Source: CBIHON01 sp966211965 (lineage in GTDB: Bacteria > Pseudomonadota > Gammaproteobacteria > Burkholderiales > Burkholderiaceae_D). Taken from it: a DNA stretch of 64,000 nucleotides. The stretch lies in assembly GCA_966211965.1 (NCBI GenBank), contig CBIHON010000003.1:1-64000 (forward strand), written 5' to 3'. The stretch's first letter is position 1. Each line of letters begins with the position of its first letter. Below, piece by piece: positions 1 through 9,126 of this stretch. A model generated the notes under the pieces. The model made no database searches, had not been told where the DNA came from, and was given only the letters and a program-made list of their open reading frames with translations. The translations under genes were made by a program, and so were the position numbers.

Positions 1-726
1 GCGCCGGCGCCGAAACGCTTTCCTGCACGCCAGACCCTGGAAGCAAGCCAAGCGGTGGCGCGTCTGCATGGCTTGCATGAGAAGCGCGCGGTCTACCTGC
101 AGCAAGACCCCGACGTCATCGATCACGGCGTATTCCACAATGACGTGATCGCGGTCGGCAACGGCAATGTGCTGTTCTATCACCAGCAGGCTTTTGCCGA
201 TGAAGCGGGCGGGTTGGCGGCGCTGCGCCAGGCGATGCGCGAGGTCGGCGCAGAACTGCAGGCGATACGGGTCGATGCCGGCGCGGTAGCGGTGCAGGAT
301 GCCGTCGCCAGTTATTTATTTAACAGCCAGCTCCTGTCCAAGCCGAACGGCAAAATGGCGCTGGTCGTACCGCAGGAGTGTCATGAAAACGCCGCCGTGG
401 CGCGCTATTTGCAAGGCTTGATCGAGAGCGGCGGACCGATCGACGAGTTGATCAGCTTCGACCTGCGGCAGAGCATGCGCAACGGCGGCGGGCCGGCTTG
501 CCTGCGTCTGCGCGTGGCTTTGACCGAGGCTGAATCTGCTGCAATGCACCAAGGCATTGTAATGACAGAACAGCTTTATCAATCGCTGGTGGCTTGGGTA
601 GAAAAACACTATCGTGACCGCTTGTCGCCGGCCGATTTGGCCGACCCGCGTCTGGCGGTCGAAGTGCGTACGGCACTGGACCAATTGACCGAAATCCTGG
701 GGCTGCCGGGCTTGTACCAGTTTTAA
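1..726 (+). CDS. astB: N-succinylarginine dihydrolase AstB, C-terminal part (cut by window edge)
   Basis: AstB hydrolyses N2-succinylarginine to succinylornithine, CO2 and ammonia in the arginine succinyltransferase (AST) pathway in the cytoplasm. The reading frame is open from base 1, so the start lies outside the window and about 241 C-terminal residues are seen. Family-typical segments are PDVIDHGVFHNDVIAV, YLFNSQLLS, VPQECHENAAVARYL and NGGGPACLRLRVALTE; the NGGGPACLRLRV stretch carries the conserved cysteine near the active site. It ends close to the usual AstB C terminus, so the gene looks intact. astE of the same pathway lies about 8.4 kb downstream, so the AST genes are split here by a pseudogene, two Sel1 genes and the glutamate dehydrogenase gene. 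Confidence 0.95.
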   Translation, partial: APAPKRFPARQTLEASQAVARLHGLHEKRAVYLQQDPDVIDHGVFHNDVIAVGNGNVLFYHQQAFADEAGGLAALRQAMREVGAELQAIRVDAGAVAVQDAVASYLFNSQLLSKPNGKMALVVPQECHENAAVARYLQGLIESGGPIDELISFDLRQSMRNGGGPACLRLRVALTEAESAAMHQGIVMTEQLYQSLVAWVEKHYRDRLSPADLADPRLAVEVRTALDQLTEILGLPGLYQF

Positions 727-933
727 ATTCCACTGTGTATTTGCAATGTAGGGCAGGTGCGCTGGCGAGAAAATCCTGTCCCAATTCTGCAATACGAGGT
801 CGCGCCTATGGTTTGAATCCATGCCGTTCACTGATTCAATACGGGTAACCAATATCAAAGCCGAAGATCAATCGACGCAGCTCAAAAGTACAGCGAAGTA
901 CCAATCAATCATTCAATCAGGTTGGAGGATACT

Positions 934-1512
934 ATGAAGTGTATCGAATCCTTGTTGGTCGTCATTGCAGGTTTGCTGGCAGCCGGTACGGCGGTATAAG
1001 CGCGCACGCCGGAGGAAATCAAGGCGGACGGCAAAATCATCGTTGCCACCGAAGGCGCTTTTCCTCCGTTCAATTATTTTCAAGGCTCCAAGCTGACCGG
1101 CTTCGAGGTCGAACTGGCCGAAGCGATGGTCAAGAAAATGGGCTTGAACATCGAATGGAAAGCCTTGTCCTTCGACGTGCCGCTGGCCGGCTTGCGGCAA
1201 GAGCGAGGGGACATGGCTTCCTTCGGCGCCACCGAAGAACGTGCCAAGGCCGTGACCTTCACCAGCCCGCATTATTGCAGCGGCGGCGTGATCGTTTCGA
1301 AGGATGGCAGCTTGCGCACCGACGACCAACTGGCCGGCAAGATCGTCGCGGTACAGGGCGGCACCACCTACAGGGAAAATCTGAAAAAAGTCCCCGGCGT
1401 CAAGGAAGTGAAGAATTTCCCGCAGGACACCGACGTCCATTCGGCCCTGATCAACGGCCGGGGCGATGCCTGGATCAGCGACCGTTTCGTGGTCAAGACC
1501 GCCATGGATTGA
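934..1512 (+). pseudogene. Decayed amino-acid ABC transporter periplasmic binding protein gene
   Basis: After a strong GGAGG site, ATG at 934 opens a signal peptide (MKCIESLLVVIAGLLAAG), but codon 22 is TAA (997-999), just where signal peptidase would cut. The same frame then continues with a clear solute-binding domain of the polar amino acid type: ATEGAFPPFNYF, GFEVELAEAMVKKMGL, then GDMASFGATEERAKAVTFTSP. It stops again at 1510-1512 after WISDRFVVKTAMD, roughly 60 residues short of the usual family length of about 250. An ATG at 1126 could only give a domain fragment without a signal. The neighbouring astB suggests an arginine/ornithine-type binding protein, which is inference. Two independent lesions make a sequencing error in the stop alone an unlikely explanation. 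Confidence 0.75.
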
Positions 1513-1565
1513 ACCAATGGAGGAGAGGCTCGTCCTACAGAGGTAGCACTTCTCCATTCTTTTTT

Positions 1566-1591
1566 AGCCCCTTGAAAAGGGGCTTTTTTTT
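1566..1591 (+). terminator. Rho-independent terminator after the binding-protein remnant
   Basis: AGCCCCTT (1566-1573) pairs with AAGGGGCT (1577-1584) around a three-base loop and is followed by a run of eight T (1584-1591). There is no A-run on the left side, so it works on the plus strand only. Confidence 0.85.
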
Positions 1592-1711
1592 GTCCGGAAT
1601 TGTGACGGTGGTAACAGCTCGCTCCCCTGATCCGGACGATTGATGCAAAAAAAGCAGAGTGCTTTTACATGAAAAGGCAGTAAAAAGCCTGGGGGGATTA
1701 TTGCGATAAAA

Positions 1712-1740
1712 TTGACCGGCAGATAGTTTTTTCCTATTAA
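1712..1740 (+). promoter_or_regulatory. Predicted sigma-70 promoter for the Sel1 genes
   Basis: TTGACC at 1712-1717 and TATTAA at 1735-1740 are separated by exactly 17 bases. The position, about 95 bases before the Sel1 start at 1834 and after the upstream terminator, fits a promoter for the two Sel1 genes. The leader holds a small hairpin (CCCAC...GTGGG, about 1747-1763). Confidence 0.5.
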
Positions 1741-1833
1741 AAAATCCCACAGCAACAGTGGGGCCAGACCGATTCTGCCGGTTTGAAAGCCGCGTAGCGC
1801 GTTGCGATTTATTCTCCACTTTCAATCAAATTC

Positions 1834-2850
1834 ATGCGTAAGCTCATCCCGTTTCTATTTGCCGCTGTTATCTGTTTGCCTGCGCATGCAGGATTCCAGG
1901 AAGGCCTCAAGGCCTACATGGCGAAGGATTATGTCACTGCGATTGTCGAGTGGCAGCCTGTCGCCGAGCAAGGCAATGTTGAGGCCCAATACAATCTTGG
2001 CGTCATGTATGACCATGGCCAAGGCGTGGCGCAGAATTTTTCCAAGGCGCTCCGTTGGTACCGCATGGCGAGCGAGCAAGGTTATGCCGACGCCCAATAC
2101 AACCTTGGCGTCTTGTATGCCAACGGGCGTGGCGTCGGCAAGGATGATGCCGAGGCAGTGCGGTGGTGCCGCAAAGCTGCCGAGCAGTCCCATGTGGTCG
2201 CACAAAGCAATCTCGCCAAAATGTACAGCCTGGGGCGAGGAGTCGAGAAAGATGATGCCCAAGCCTTTCATTGGTTTCTTAAAGCCGCGGAACAAGGCGA
2301 CAGCAGCTCGCAGGTAAGCGTCGGTTTCATGTACGAGAACGGGAAAGGGGTCGGACAAGATTATGCCCAGGCGGTGCATTGGTATCGCAAGGCGGCGGAG
2401 CAGAGGCACGTTTTCGCATTTTTCAATATGGGCAACATGTACCTGAAGGGCTTGGGTGTTCCAAAGGATGATGCCGAAGCGGCGCAGTGGTATCGCAAAG
2501 CCGCTGAACAAGGCAACGTTCAGGCGCAATTCAATCTGGGCAATATGTACCGAATAGGACGGGGCGTGCCTTTGGATTATGCCCAAGCCTTGCTGTGGTA
2601 TCGCAAAGCCGCAGCGCAGGATCTGCCGGACGCGCAGTACAACCTGGGCGTCATGTATACGGATGGTCACGGCGTTGCGAAAAACGCGGCCCAGGCTCTA
2701 CGCTGGTTTCGTATGGCCGCAATCGGCGGCGACCGCGCGGCGATGGAACGGCTGGGCGAAATCTACAAGAACGGCGACTTGGGCGAAAAGCGCGATCTTC
2801 GGCTTTCACGGGAATGGTATGACAAGGCGGACAAGGCCGGTTCCAAGTGA
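1834..2850 (+). CDS. Exported Sel1-repeat protein (first of a pair)
   Basis: A 338-residue protein starting with a signal peptide (MRKLIPFLFAAVICLPAHA). The rest is eight consecutive 36-residue Sel1-like repeats (a TPR-like fold) of the type AQYNLGVMYDHGQGV...WYRMASEQ; the last is degenerate (LGEIYKNGDLGEK). Sel1 solenoids bind proteins or peptidoglycan-related partners; no catalytic residues are seen, so a scaffolding role in the periplasm is the most one can infer. It lies 58 bases before a second Sel1 gene of the same strand, probably one transcript from the promoter at 1712. No good Shine-Dalgarno site precedes the ATG. The start is chosen because it gives the signal peptide. Confidence 0.85.
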   Translation: MRKLIPFLFAAVICLPAHAGFQEGLKAYMAKDYVTAIVEWQPVAEQGNVEAQYNLGVMYDHGQGVAQNFSKALRWYRMASEQGYADAQYNLGVLYANGRGVGKDDAEAVRWCRKAAEQSHVVAQSNLAKMYSLGRGVEKDDAQAFHWFLKAAEQGDSSSQVSVGFMYENGKGVGQDYAQAVHWYRKAAEQRHVFAFFNMGNMYLKGLGVPKDDAEAAQWYRKAAEQGNVQAQFNLGNMYRIGRGVPLDYAQALLWYRKAAAQDLPDAQYNLGVMYTDGHGVAKNAAQALRWFRMAAIGGDRAAMERLGEIYKNGDLGEKRDLRLSREWYDKADKAGSK

Positions 2851-2908
2851 GACATTCCGAGACATTCCCTATATTTTTTCTGCAATTTTTTAATAGTGAG
2901 CAAACAAG

Positions 2909-3853
2909 ATGGCGCTTCAAAAATTTATTTGCCTGTTCGTCGCACTTTTCTTTTCGACGCAGGTGTTGGCTGACGCCCAGCAGGGTTTGGAAGCCTACCT
3001 GCGCGGCGACTTCGCGACGGCGTTTAAGCTTCTGACGGCTGCTGCCAAAAAAGGGGATTCCCTGGCACAGGCGGGTTTGGCGGAGATGTACTCCAAGGGC
3101 GATGGCGTCAAGGAAAACAAGCTTGAAGCGAGGCGCTGGTTTCGCAGGGCCGCAGAGCAAGGCGAGGCGGCGGCACAATTCAATCTCGGAGTCATGCTGC
3201 GTGAGGGATTGGGCGGCAAGCCGGACAAGGTGGAGGCGGCGCGCTGGTTCCGCAAGGCTGCGGAACAGGGAGAAGCAGGGGCTCAGACCAGCCTGGGAGT
3301 GATGTATGACAGCGGCGAGGGTGTCAAGCAAGACAAACTGGAAGCAATGCGCTGGTACCGCAAAGCGGCGGAGCAAGACTATACGGACGCTCAACACAAC
3401 CTGGCGCTGATGTATGAGAACGGCGACGGCGTCATCCAAGACAAGGCCGAGGCTGCGCGCTGGTATCGCAAAGCTGCGGAACAGGGGGAAGAAGCTTCGC
3501 AATACAACCTGGCGGTCATGTACGACAACGGTGAAGGAGTCAAGCAGGACAAAGCCGAGGCGATACGCTGGTATCGCAAGGCGGCGGAATTGGGCATGGC
3601 TCATGCCCAAAATAACCTGGGAGTGATGTACCGCAACGGGGATGGCGTAGCGCCGGACTTGGCCGAAGCGGTCGCCTTGTTCCGCAAGGCTGCCGAGCAG
3701 GGATTTGCGTATGGGCAGTTCAATTTGGGGGATATGTATCTCAACGGATCCGGCGTTGAACAAGACCGGGATGAAGCGATCAGGTGGTTTCGCAAAGCGG
3801 CTGCGCTGGAGAATCCCGAAGCGATCGAAGCGCTAAAGAAGCTGGGGAAGTAG
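2909..3853 (+). CDS. Exported Sel1-repeat protein (second of a pair)
   Basis: A 314-residue protein with an N-terminal signal peptide (MALQKFICLFVALFFSTQVLA) and seven 36-residue Sel1-like repeats with the signature AxxNLxVMYxxGxGVxxDxxEAxRWYRKAAEQ. It is a tandem paralogue of the gene ending at 2850 and shares its architecture, with a more regular repeat consensus (four copies contain DKxEA). A short helical segment (QQGLEAYLRGDFATAFKLLTAAA) precedes repeat 1 in both proteins. A terminator at 3912 closes the unit. The function is unknown beyond a likely protein-protein interaction solenoid in the cell envelope. Confidence 0.85.
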   Translation: MALQKFICLFVALFFSTQVLADAQQGLEAYLRGDFATAFKLLTAAAKKGDSLAQAGLAEMYSKGDGVKENKLEARRWFRRAAEQGEAAAQFNLGVMLREGLGGKPDKVEAARWFRKAAEQGEAGAQTSLGVMYDSGEGVKQDKLEAMRWYRKAAEQDYTDAQHNLALMYENGDGVIQDKAEAARWYRKAAEQGEEASQYNLAVMYDNGEGVKQDKAEAIRWYRKAAELGMAHAQNNLGVMYRNGDGVAPDLAEAVALFRKAAEQGFAYGQFNLGDMYLNGSGVEQDRDEAIRWFRKAAALENPEAIEALKKLGK

Positions 3854-3911
3854 ATGGGCCGCTGCTTGCCTGATTACGCTCTCTGAGCCGTTCGCCGTAG
3901 TTTGGTATTTT

Positions 3912-3944
3912 GCCCAGTGCGCCGATGCACTGGGCTTTTTTTTT
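3912..3944 (+). terminator. Strong rho-independent terminator after the Sel1 pair
   Basis: GCCCAGTGC (3912-3920) and GCACTGGGC (3927-3935) form a perfect nine-base stem with a six-base loop, followed by nine T (3936-3944). Confidence 0.93.
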
Positions 3945-4058
3945 GTCCGCAGACTTCAAGCATCATCCAACGCCGGCTACGGCAGGCAGTTCCAAGCTTC
4001 CCTCCGCCTATTTGGCTCCCACCCCCATAAATGTATGTGGCATATTAAACATTTGTAA

Positions 4059-4101
4059 TTTATCGATAAATTATCGATAAATAATTTTTTGCACGTATAA
4101 T
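4059..4101 (+). promoter_or_regulatory. Tandem TTATCGATAA palindromes and -10 box upstream of the glutamate dehydrogenase gene
   Basis: Two identical ten-base palindromes TTATCGATAA lie at 4060-4069 and 4071-4080, centres exactly 11 bases apart, i.e. about one helical turn. A perfect TATAAT follows at 4096-4101; the second palindrome sits where a -35 box would be. This fits an operator for a dimeric regulator touching the polymerase, either a repressor or an activator replacing a poor -35. The leader from here to the gene start at 4374 is about 265 bases long and holds no ORF or hairpin that I can defend. Confidence 0.5.
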
Positions 4102-4373
4102 GTTCAGTGAAATCCCAAAATCAAAATGCAAATAAGGCGGCATAAAGCTTAGGCTTGGCAGCAAGTTTCACCGGCGCTATTTCGGACGGTTTTGATCGAG
4201 GACGACACCTCGCATTGCCTCTTGCCGGTCCGCAGTCTTGATCACGTATTGGCCCATAGGCCGCCCTTGTGACAACGCTTCTATGAAAACGCATCTTTGA
4301 AAGATTATGTCGCCTGTCTGGATGAATCATCCGCAGCGAAGCCGCACAGTAAGCCATCTATTTGGAGAATCAC

Positions 4374-7300
4374 ATGAAACAACAATCCCAGGATTTAAGA
4401 AAACAGACCTTGGAACTGGTCTTGGCAAAGGCAGACGCCTCGGCTTCGCCGGACGGCAAGAAAGCGGCATCCTTGATCGATGCCTGGTTGAGCGCATTGG
4501 AAGATGAGGACCTGGCCGGGATCAGTCCGCAGAGCCTGGCCTCGGCCTTGTGGGACGGTTTTTCGAACGTGGCCAAGCGTGCCCGCAGCGGCTGCCTGAT
4601 CGAGGCGCTGGCCTATCCCGATGCGCGCGGCGCGCAAGCCACCGCCCTGCTGATCGTCAATGACGACATGCCTTTCCTGGTCGACTCCACCGTGATGAGC
4701 ATGCGCAAAATGGGCATCGCCTCGCGTGCGGTCTTGAACGCGGTCTTGTCCGTGAAGCGCGATGCCGACGGCGGCGTCGCCGCCGCCGATCAAGCCCGGG
4801 CCGGTTCCGAATCGCTGGAGTCCTGGGTTTTGTGCCTGTTGTCCGAACAATTGCCGCAGCAGGATCTGGATGCGCTGCAAGCCAGCATCAGGATGGTGGC
4901 AGGCGATGCAGCCGCAGTGCGGCGCGACGCCGCCGCGCTGCTGGCAAAAATGAGCGCAGTGGCGACCGCTGCTGCTGCCGGCGGCGCCGACGGCCAGGAA
5001 GTCGCCGCTTTCATGGAATGGGCCCGCAACGGCGGCTTCGAACCTTTCGGTTATGCCTACTATCGCATCGCTCCGGGCGAGCGCGAAATGAAGCGCGACG
5101 TGCCCAGCCGTATCGGCGTGCTGCAGGACGCAAGCCATCCCGTCTACGACAAATGCCTGGCCGGCATCCCTGAAACTTCCGAGTCGCTCGCTGCGCATGC
5201 CGGCGGCCTGTCCGTGGTCAAGGCCGACGTGCAATCGACCTTGCACCGCGACCAGCAGCTCGACTTCATCGGCGTGCGCGATACCGATTCGGGCGGCACC
5301 CTGCTCGGCGAGCATTGCTTCGTCGGCCTGTTCACCCGCGCCGCTGCCGCGACTGCGCTGGCCCAGCTGCCGTTTGCTCGCGGCCGCATCAAGGAAGTGC
5401 TGAAGCTGGCCGGCGTCCGGCAAGACGGCTTCCGCGCCGAAAAATTCCTCGAAATTCTCGAATCCCTGCCGCGCACCGAAGTGCTGGAAGCCGGCGCCGA
5501 ATGGCTGGCAAAAGTCTGCAGCACCGTGGTCGCGCTCTACAAGCAGCCGCGCGCCAAGGTATTCGCACGGCCCGACGTCTACGGCCGCCATCTCAACGTG
5601 CTGGTCTACATGCCCAGCGAGCGCTATAGCGCCGGCCTGGCGACGCGCTTGGCGCAAGGCTTGCGCAACTTGTCGGGCGCAACCGACGTGCGTGTGCAAA
5701 CCCTGCTGACCGATGGCCCGCTGGCCCGCCTCTACCTGATCGCCAAGGCCGCGCGCCTGAACCTGGACCTGGACAACGACATTCAGCAGCCGCTGTTGGC
5801 GGTGGTGGAGGGCTGGCATACCGCCTTCGACAAAATGGTCGACAACGCCCAGGACGCCGGTCTGCGCATCGAATTGCGCAAGCTGTGCGCCGAACTGCCG
5901 GCCGAATACGTCACCACCACCTCGCCGCAAACCGCATTCAACGATCTGTCCGAACTGCTCGGCAACAAGCAGGCCTCGCGCGTCAAGGTGCATATCGAAA
6001 TCGGTTTCCGCGACGTCGTCAACATTCGCCTGCTGTCGACCGACAGCGCGCCGTCGCTGTCGCAGATTTTGCCGGCGCTGCACAATGCCGGCGTCGCGGT
6101 CGACCGCGAACAGACGCATTCGATCCCTCTGGCCGACGGCCGCCATTATTTCGTCACCTGCCTGACGGTCGATGCGCAGAGCGCGGCCAAACTAGCCCAG
6201 CCGCAAGTCACGCAGGCCGCGCGCGAACTGTTCGAATCGCTCTTCAACGATGAAGCCGAAGACGGCCGCATGAACGGCCTGGTGATCGAAGCCGGCCTGC
6301 GTTCCAAGGAAGTGCAATTGATCCGCGCCTACGCCAGCTACTGGCGCCAGGCCGGCACCCGCTTCAGCTTGCGTTACCTGGCCGACTGCCTGCGCAAGCA
6401 GCCCGCCCACGTGCGCACCCTGGTGCAAAGCTTCCTGCTGCGCTTCGACCCGCAATCCAGCGCCGAACAGCGCGCCGCCGGCAGCGCGGCGCTGCTCGCC
6501 CTGCGCAACGACCTGGAAGACGTCAACCACGCCGACACCGAAGACATCCTGCGCAGCATCGCCGACCTGATGCTGGCGACCTTGCGCACCTCGTATTTCC
6601 AGGATGCGCAAGTCGGCGATACCATCATTTTCAAATTCGACAGCAGCCAGCTTGCGCTCCTGCCGGAACCGCGTCCTTACCGCGAGATCTTCGTGTTCTC
6701 GCGCCGCTTCGAAGGCGTGCACCTGCGCGGCGGCCCGGTGGCGCGCGGCGGCCTGCGCTGGTCCGACCGGATGGAAGACTATCGCACCGAAGTGCTGGGC
6801 CTGGTCAAGGCGCAGATGGTCAAGAATGCCGTCATCGTGCCGGCCGGCGCCAAGGGCGGCTTCGTCTGCAAGATGATGCCCAAGGGCGCGCCGCGCGACG
6901 TCATCGCAGCCGAAGGCGAGGCAGTGTATCGCCTCTTCATCGCCGGCCTGCTCGACATCACCGACAACCGCGTGCGCGGCGAGATCATCGCTCCGGCCCA
7001 GACCGTCTGCTACGACGACGCCGATCCCTACCTAGTGGTGGCGGCCGACAAGGGCACCGCGACTTTCTCCGACATCGCCAACGGCATCGCCGTCAAGCGC
7101 GGCTTCTGGCTCGGCGACGCCTTCGCCTCGGGCGGCTCCAACGGCTACGACCACAAGAAGCTCGGCATCACCGCCAAGGGCGCGTGGGAAGCGGTCAAGC
7201 GCCATTTCTACGAAATCGGCCATGACCTCAACACCACCCCGATCACCGTAGTCGGCATCGGCGACATGTCGGGCGACGTGTTCGGCAACGGCGTGCTGCT

Positions 7301-9116
7301 GTCACGCCAGTTGAAGCTGGTGGCGGCCTTCGACCACCGCCATATCTTCATCGACCCGACTCCGGACGTGGGGGTCTCGTTCGCCGAACGCCAGCGCATG
7401 TTCGCGTTGCCGCGCTCCAGCTGGGAAGATTACGACAAGAAGCTGATTTCCAAAGGCGGCGGCGTCTGGCCGCGCAACGCCCGCACCATCGAACTGTCGC
7501 CAGAAGCACGCGCAGCGCTCGGCACCGAAGCCGCCAGCCTGACGCCGGAACAATTGCTGCACACCATCCTGCTGGCGCCGGTCGACCTGTTCTACAACGG
7601 CGGCATCGGCACCTACATCAAGGCATCGAGCGAACTGCACGCGCAAGTCAAGGATCGCGCCAACGACCAGATCCGCGTCGATGGCAACCAGTTGCGCTGC
7701 AAGGTCGTGGCCGAAGGCGGCAACCTCGGCGCGACCCAAAGCGGCCGCATTGAATTCGCCCTGCACGGCGGCCACATCTTCACCGACGCGATCGACAATT
7801 CCGCCGGCGTCGATTGTTCCGACCACGAAGTCAACGTCAAGATCTGGCTCGACACCGAAGTCAACGCCGGCAAGCTCAGCGAAGCCGAGCGCAACCGCAT
7901 CTTGAACGACATCACGCAGGACATCGAAGAGCTGGTCCTGCGCGACAACCGCCTGCAAACCCACCTGCTGGTGCGCGAAGAACAAGCGCAGCAGGACAGC
8001 GCGGTACAAGACGGCTATGCCGCCCTGATCGCCAACCTGGAAGAAGAGGGCGTCATCTCGCGCGAACTGGAACAACTGCCGACCGCAGCCGAACTTACGC
8101 GCCGCAAATCCGAAGGACGCGGCCTCACCGCGCCGGAACTGGCGGTCGTGATCGCGCACGTCAAGAACCGCTACAAGCGCATTCTGTCGGCCCAGCCGCT
8201 GGTCAAGAATTCCTGGGCCAAGACCATCCTCACGCCTTACTTCCCGCAAGCCCTGGTGCAAACCCGCGACGCGCTGGCGCATCCGCTGTCCAACGCGATC
8301 CTGGCCACCGTGCTGGCTAACGAAGTCATCAACCGCTGCGGCCCGCTGCTGATTCTCGACCTGGCGCGCACCCACATGGTCAAGGAAACCGACGTCATCG
8401 GGGCCTGGGCCCAAGCCTGGGCGGCGCTCAACCTGGCGCCGGTGTTCGCCGCACTCGATGCGCACGCGCTGACGGTCCCATGCGAAGTCTCGAAAGCCGT
8501 CGACAAGCGCACCCGCGCCCTGCAAAAAGCCGTGATCGAAGGCGTGTTGTCTGTACCCGAACAGCAACTCGCCGCATCCGGCGGCCTCGACGAATTGACC
8601 CGCCTGTTCAGCAAGATCGAAACCGCGCGTGAATTGATGCCGGCCGCTTCGGCACAAGGGCAGGAGCAGCACCCGACGGCCTTCACCCAGGCTTGCCAGG
8701 CAGTCGAAGCGATCGAAGGCATGGCCGACTTCCTGTTCGCCGCCTTGTCGGTGCCGCGTCCGGCCGGCATGGGTCTGGCCGCCTTCCTGCGCGTCGGCAT
8801 GAACCTGCGCCGCCAGGCCGGCATCGACAGCTTGGAACGGGTGCTGACGCAAACTCCCGGCAACGCCTCGCAGGAAGCCTTGCGCGGCCACGCCCTGCAA
8901 GCCTTGCGCCGCGCCCAGCAGCGTTTGCTGGCCCAGGTGCTGCAGCAGGGCGGCGAAGCCGACGCCGTTGGCAGCGTCATCGGCAAGCTCAAGCTCAGCA
9001 GCAGTGCCGGCAACGTGCAATCCCAGCCCAGCCTGGAACAGGCGGTGCTGGAAGTATGGGCCTTGTCGGAAGCCGCCTCCTCGGCCATGACTGCCGCATC
9101 GGCGGAAAGCGCATGA
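4374..9116 (+). CDS. gdhB: NAD-specific glutamate dehydrogenase, large (about 180 kDa) type
   Basis: A 1580-residue protein of the large NAD-GDH family, which oxidatively deaminates glutamate to 2-oxoglutarate and ammonia in the cytoplasm. The N-terminal 700 residues are the long regulatory part with ACT-like segments (around LIVNDDMPFLVDSTVMSM and VHIEIGFRDVVNIRLLSTD). The catalytic core begins near residue 780 (PVARGGLRWSDRMEDYRTEV) with the substrate lysine in VIVPAGAKGGFVCK (around 825), then VVGIGDMSGDVFGNG (around 960) in the dinucleotide domain and GGIGTYIKAS. ATG 4374 is chosen over an in-frame TTG at 4362 because GGAGA at 4364-4368 is ideally spaced for the ATG. astE follows after only 10 bases, so the two are co-transcribed: AstE makes the glutamate that this enzyme consumes. 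Confidence 0.95.
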   Translation: MKQQSQDLRKQTLELVLAKADASASPDGKKAASLIDAWLSALEDEDLAGISPQSLASALWDGFSNVAKRARSGCLIEALAYPDARGAQATALLIVNDDMPFLVDSTVMSMRKMGIASRAVLNAVLSVKRDADGGVAAADQARAGSESLESWVLCLLSEQLPQQDLDALQASIRMVAGDAAAVRRDAAALLAKMSAVATAAAAGGADGQEVAAFMEWARNGGFEPFGYAYYRIAPGEREMKRDVPSRIGVLQDASHPVYDKCLAGIPETSESLAAHAGGLSVVKADVQSTLHRDQQLDFIGVRDTDSGGTLLGEHCFVGLFTRAAAATALAQLPFARGRIKEVLKLAGVRQDGFRAEKFLEILESLPRTEVLEAGAEWLAKVCSTVVALYKQPRAKVFARPDVYGRHLNVLVYMPSERYSAGLATRLAQGLRNLSGATDVRVQTLLTDGPLARLYLIAKAARLNLDLDNDIQQPLLAVVEGWHTAFDKMVDNAQDAGLRIELRKLCAELPAEYVTTTSPQTAFNDLSELLGNKQASRVKVHIEIGFRDVVNIRLLSTDSAPSLSQILPALHNAGVAVDREQTHSIPLADGRHYFVTCLTVDAQSAAKLAQPQVTQAARELFESLFNDEAEDGRMNGLVIEAGLRSKEVQLIRAYASYWRQAGTRFSLRYLADCLRKQPAHVRTLVQSFLLRFDPQSSAEQRAAGSAALLALRNDLEDVNHADTEDILRSIADLMLATLRTSYFQDAQVGDTIIFKFDSSQLALLPEPRPYREIFVFSRRFEGVHLRGGPVARGGLRWSDRMEDYRTEVLGLVKAQMVKNAVIVPAGAKGGFVCKMMPKGAPRDVIAAEGEAVYRLFIAGLLDITDNRVRGEIIAPAQTVCYDDADPYLVVAADKGTATFSDIANGIAVKRGFWLGDAFASGGSNGYDHKKLGITAKGAWEAVKRHFYEIGHDLNTTPITVVGIGDMSGDVFGNGVLLSRQLKLVAAFDHRHIFIDPTPDVGVSFAERQRMFALPRSSWEDYDKKLISKGGGVWPRNARTIELSPEARAALGTEAASLTPEQLLHTILLAPVDLFYNGGIGTYIKASSELHAQVKDRANDQIRVDGNQLRCKVVAEGGNLGATQSGRIEFALHGGHIFTDAIDNSAGVDCSDHEVNVKIWLDTEVNAGKLSEAERNRILNDITQDIEELVLRDNRLQTHLLVREEQAQQDSAVQDGYAALIANLEEEGVISRELEQLPTAAELTRRKSEGRGLTAPELAVVIAHVKNRYKRILSAQPLVKNSWAKTILTPYFPQALVQTRDALAHPLSNAILATVLANEVINRCGPLLILDLARTHMVKETDVIGAWAQAWAALNLAPVFAALDAHALTVPCEVSKAVDKRTRALQKAVIEGVLSVPEQQLAASGGLDELTRLFSKIETARELMPAASAQGQEQHPTAFTQACQAVEAIEGMADFLFAALSVPRPAGMGLAAFLRVGMNLRRQAGIDSLERVLTQTPGNASQEALRGHALQALRRAQQRLLAQVLQQGGEADAVGSVIGKLKLSSSAGNVQSQPSLEQAVLEVWALSEAASSAMTAASAESA

Positions 9117-9126
9117 AAGAGCGAGT

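Noticed and set aside
4395..6146. 583-codon minus-strand frame opposite gdhB
   Set aside because: Same mirror effect; the product is Gln/His/Gly-rich without a family.
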